Assembly (NCBI RefSeq): GCF_010093085.1
Contig: NZ_MSRC01000011.1
Span: 108,547 to 172,546, forward strand
DNA from: Bacillus sp. SKDU12
Lineage (GTDB): Bacteria; Bacillota; Bacilli; Bacillales; Bacillaceae
Length of the DNA stretch: 64,000 nucleotides
Direction: 5' to 3'
Shown here: positions 63,904 to 64,000 of the stretch, piece by piece
Layout of the letters: each line of letters starts with the position of its first letter
Numbering within the stretch: the stretch's first letter is position 1
Notes under the pieces: model-generated
What the model was told of the DNA's origin: nothing
Seen by the model: only the letters and a program-made list of their open reading frames with translations
Databases searched by the model: none
Program-made: the position numbers and the translations under genes

Positions 63904-64000
63904 CAAATGCCTTCAGGATGAAGGTACTGGGCGTTTCTCACAGGATGTGAGAGCCCTTAGCGGAGTTTCCTTGCTTTTCCGCCTAGAGAGTGTTCTCTCA

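Overview
The window is chromosomal DNA of a Bacillus subtilis-group bacterium. Gene content and order follow the early clockwise part of the B. subtilis 168 map, read here in reverse: pssA, ybfK, purT, ybfB, ybfA, ybeF, cypC, csgA, ybxG, then ybcL, ybzH, ybcI-H-F, dabA/dabB, glmS, glmM, cdaR, cdaA, rsiW, sigW, a five-tRNA operon, the MurNAc recycling operon, btr-feuABC-ybbA, ybaS, ybaR and a 5S rRNA. Several segments differ from strain 168 as I remember it. A complete rhizocticin (phosphonate antibiotic) cluster sits where 168 carries the skf killing-factor genes. That points to Bacillus spizizenii (W23/ATCC 6633-like) rather than B. subtilis 168.

Layout. 1-3.2 kb: the 5' end of pssA, a hydrolase, a lipoprotein gene that follows a decayed remnant of the mpr protease gene, and purT. 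3.6-7.7 kb: an accessory module with an LXG/EndoU polymorphic toxin, its likely immunity protein, and three tandem paralogous small membrane proteins. 7.7-16.3 kb: an MFS exporter with a MarR-GNAT fusion, ybeF, a Na/phosphate cotransporter with PhoP-like boxes, the P450 peroxygenase CypC, two small sporulation-type genes and an amino acid permease. 16.8-29.5 kb: the rhi cluster, a 13-gene leftward operon plus a divergent LysR regulator. 29.7-32.1 kb: an unknown PEGA-like protein, a degenerate copy of the glmS 3' end, an MFS exporter and an ArsR repressor. 32.4-37.8 kb: the DabAB/YbcFHI inorganic-carbon operon behind a leader containing an intrinsic terminator. 38.3-45.6 kb: cell-wall precursor genes, c-di-AMP synthesis and sigma-W. 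45.8-46.2 kb: five tRNAs. 46.4-63.3 kb: two small genes, MurNAc-peptide scavenging, siderophore uptake and two transporters. The window ends in an rRNA operon.

Functional logic. In the rhi operon, PEP mutase and a two-subunit decarboxylase make phosphonoacetaldehyde, and an aldolase extends it. An aminotransferase, a P-loop kinase and a threonine-synthase homologue can then convert the homoserine-like intermediate to the unsaturated amino acid APPA. Two ATP-grasp ligases add the peptide residues and an MFS protein probably exports the product. The murQ-murR-murP-amiE-nagZ-namZ operon releases, imports and degrades MurNAc. glmS, glmM, cdaR and cdaA couple amino-sugar supply to c-di-AMP signalling.

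All calls come from reading the sequence and from recalled family knowledge. No database search was run, and comparisons with strain 168 are from memory.
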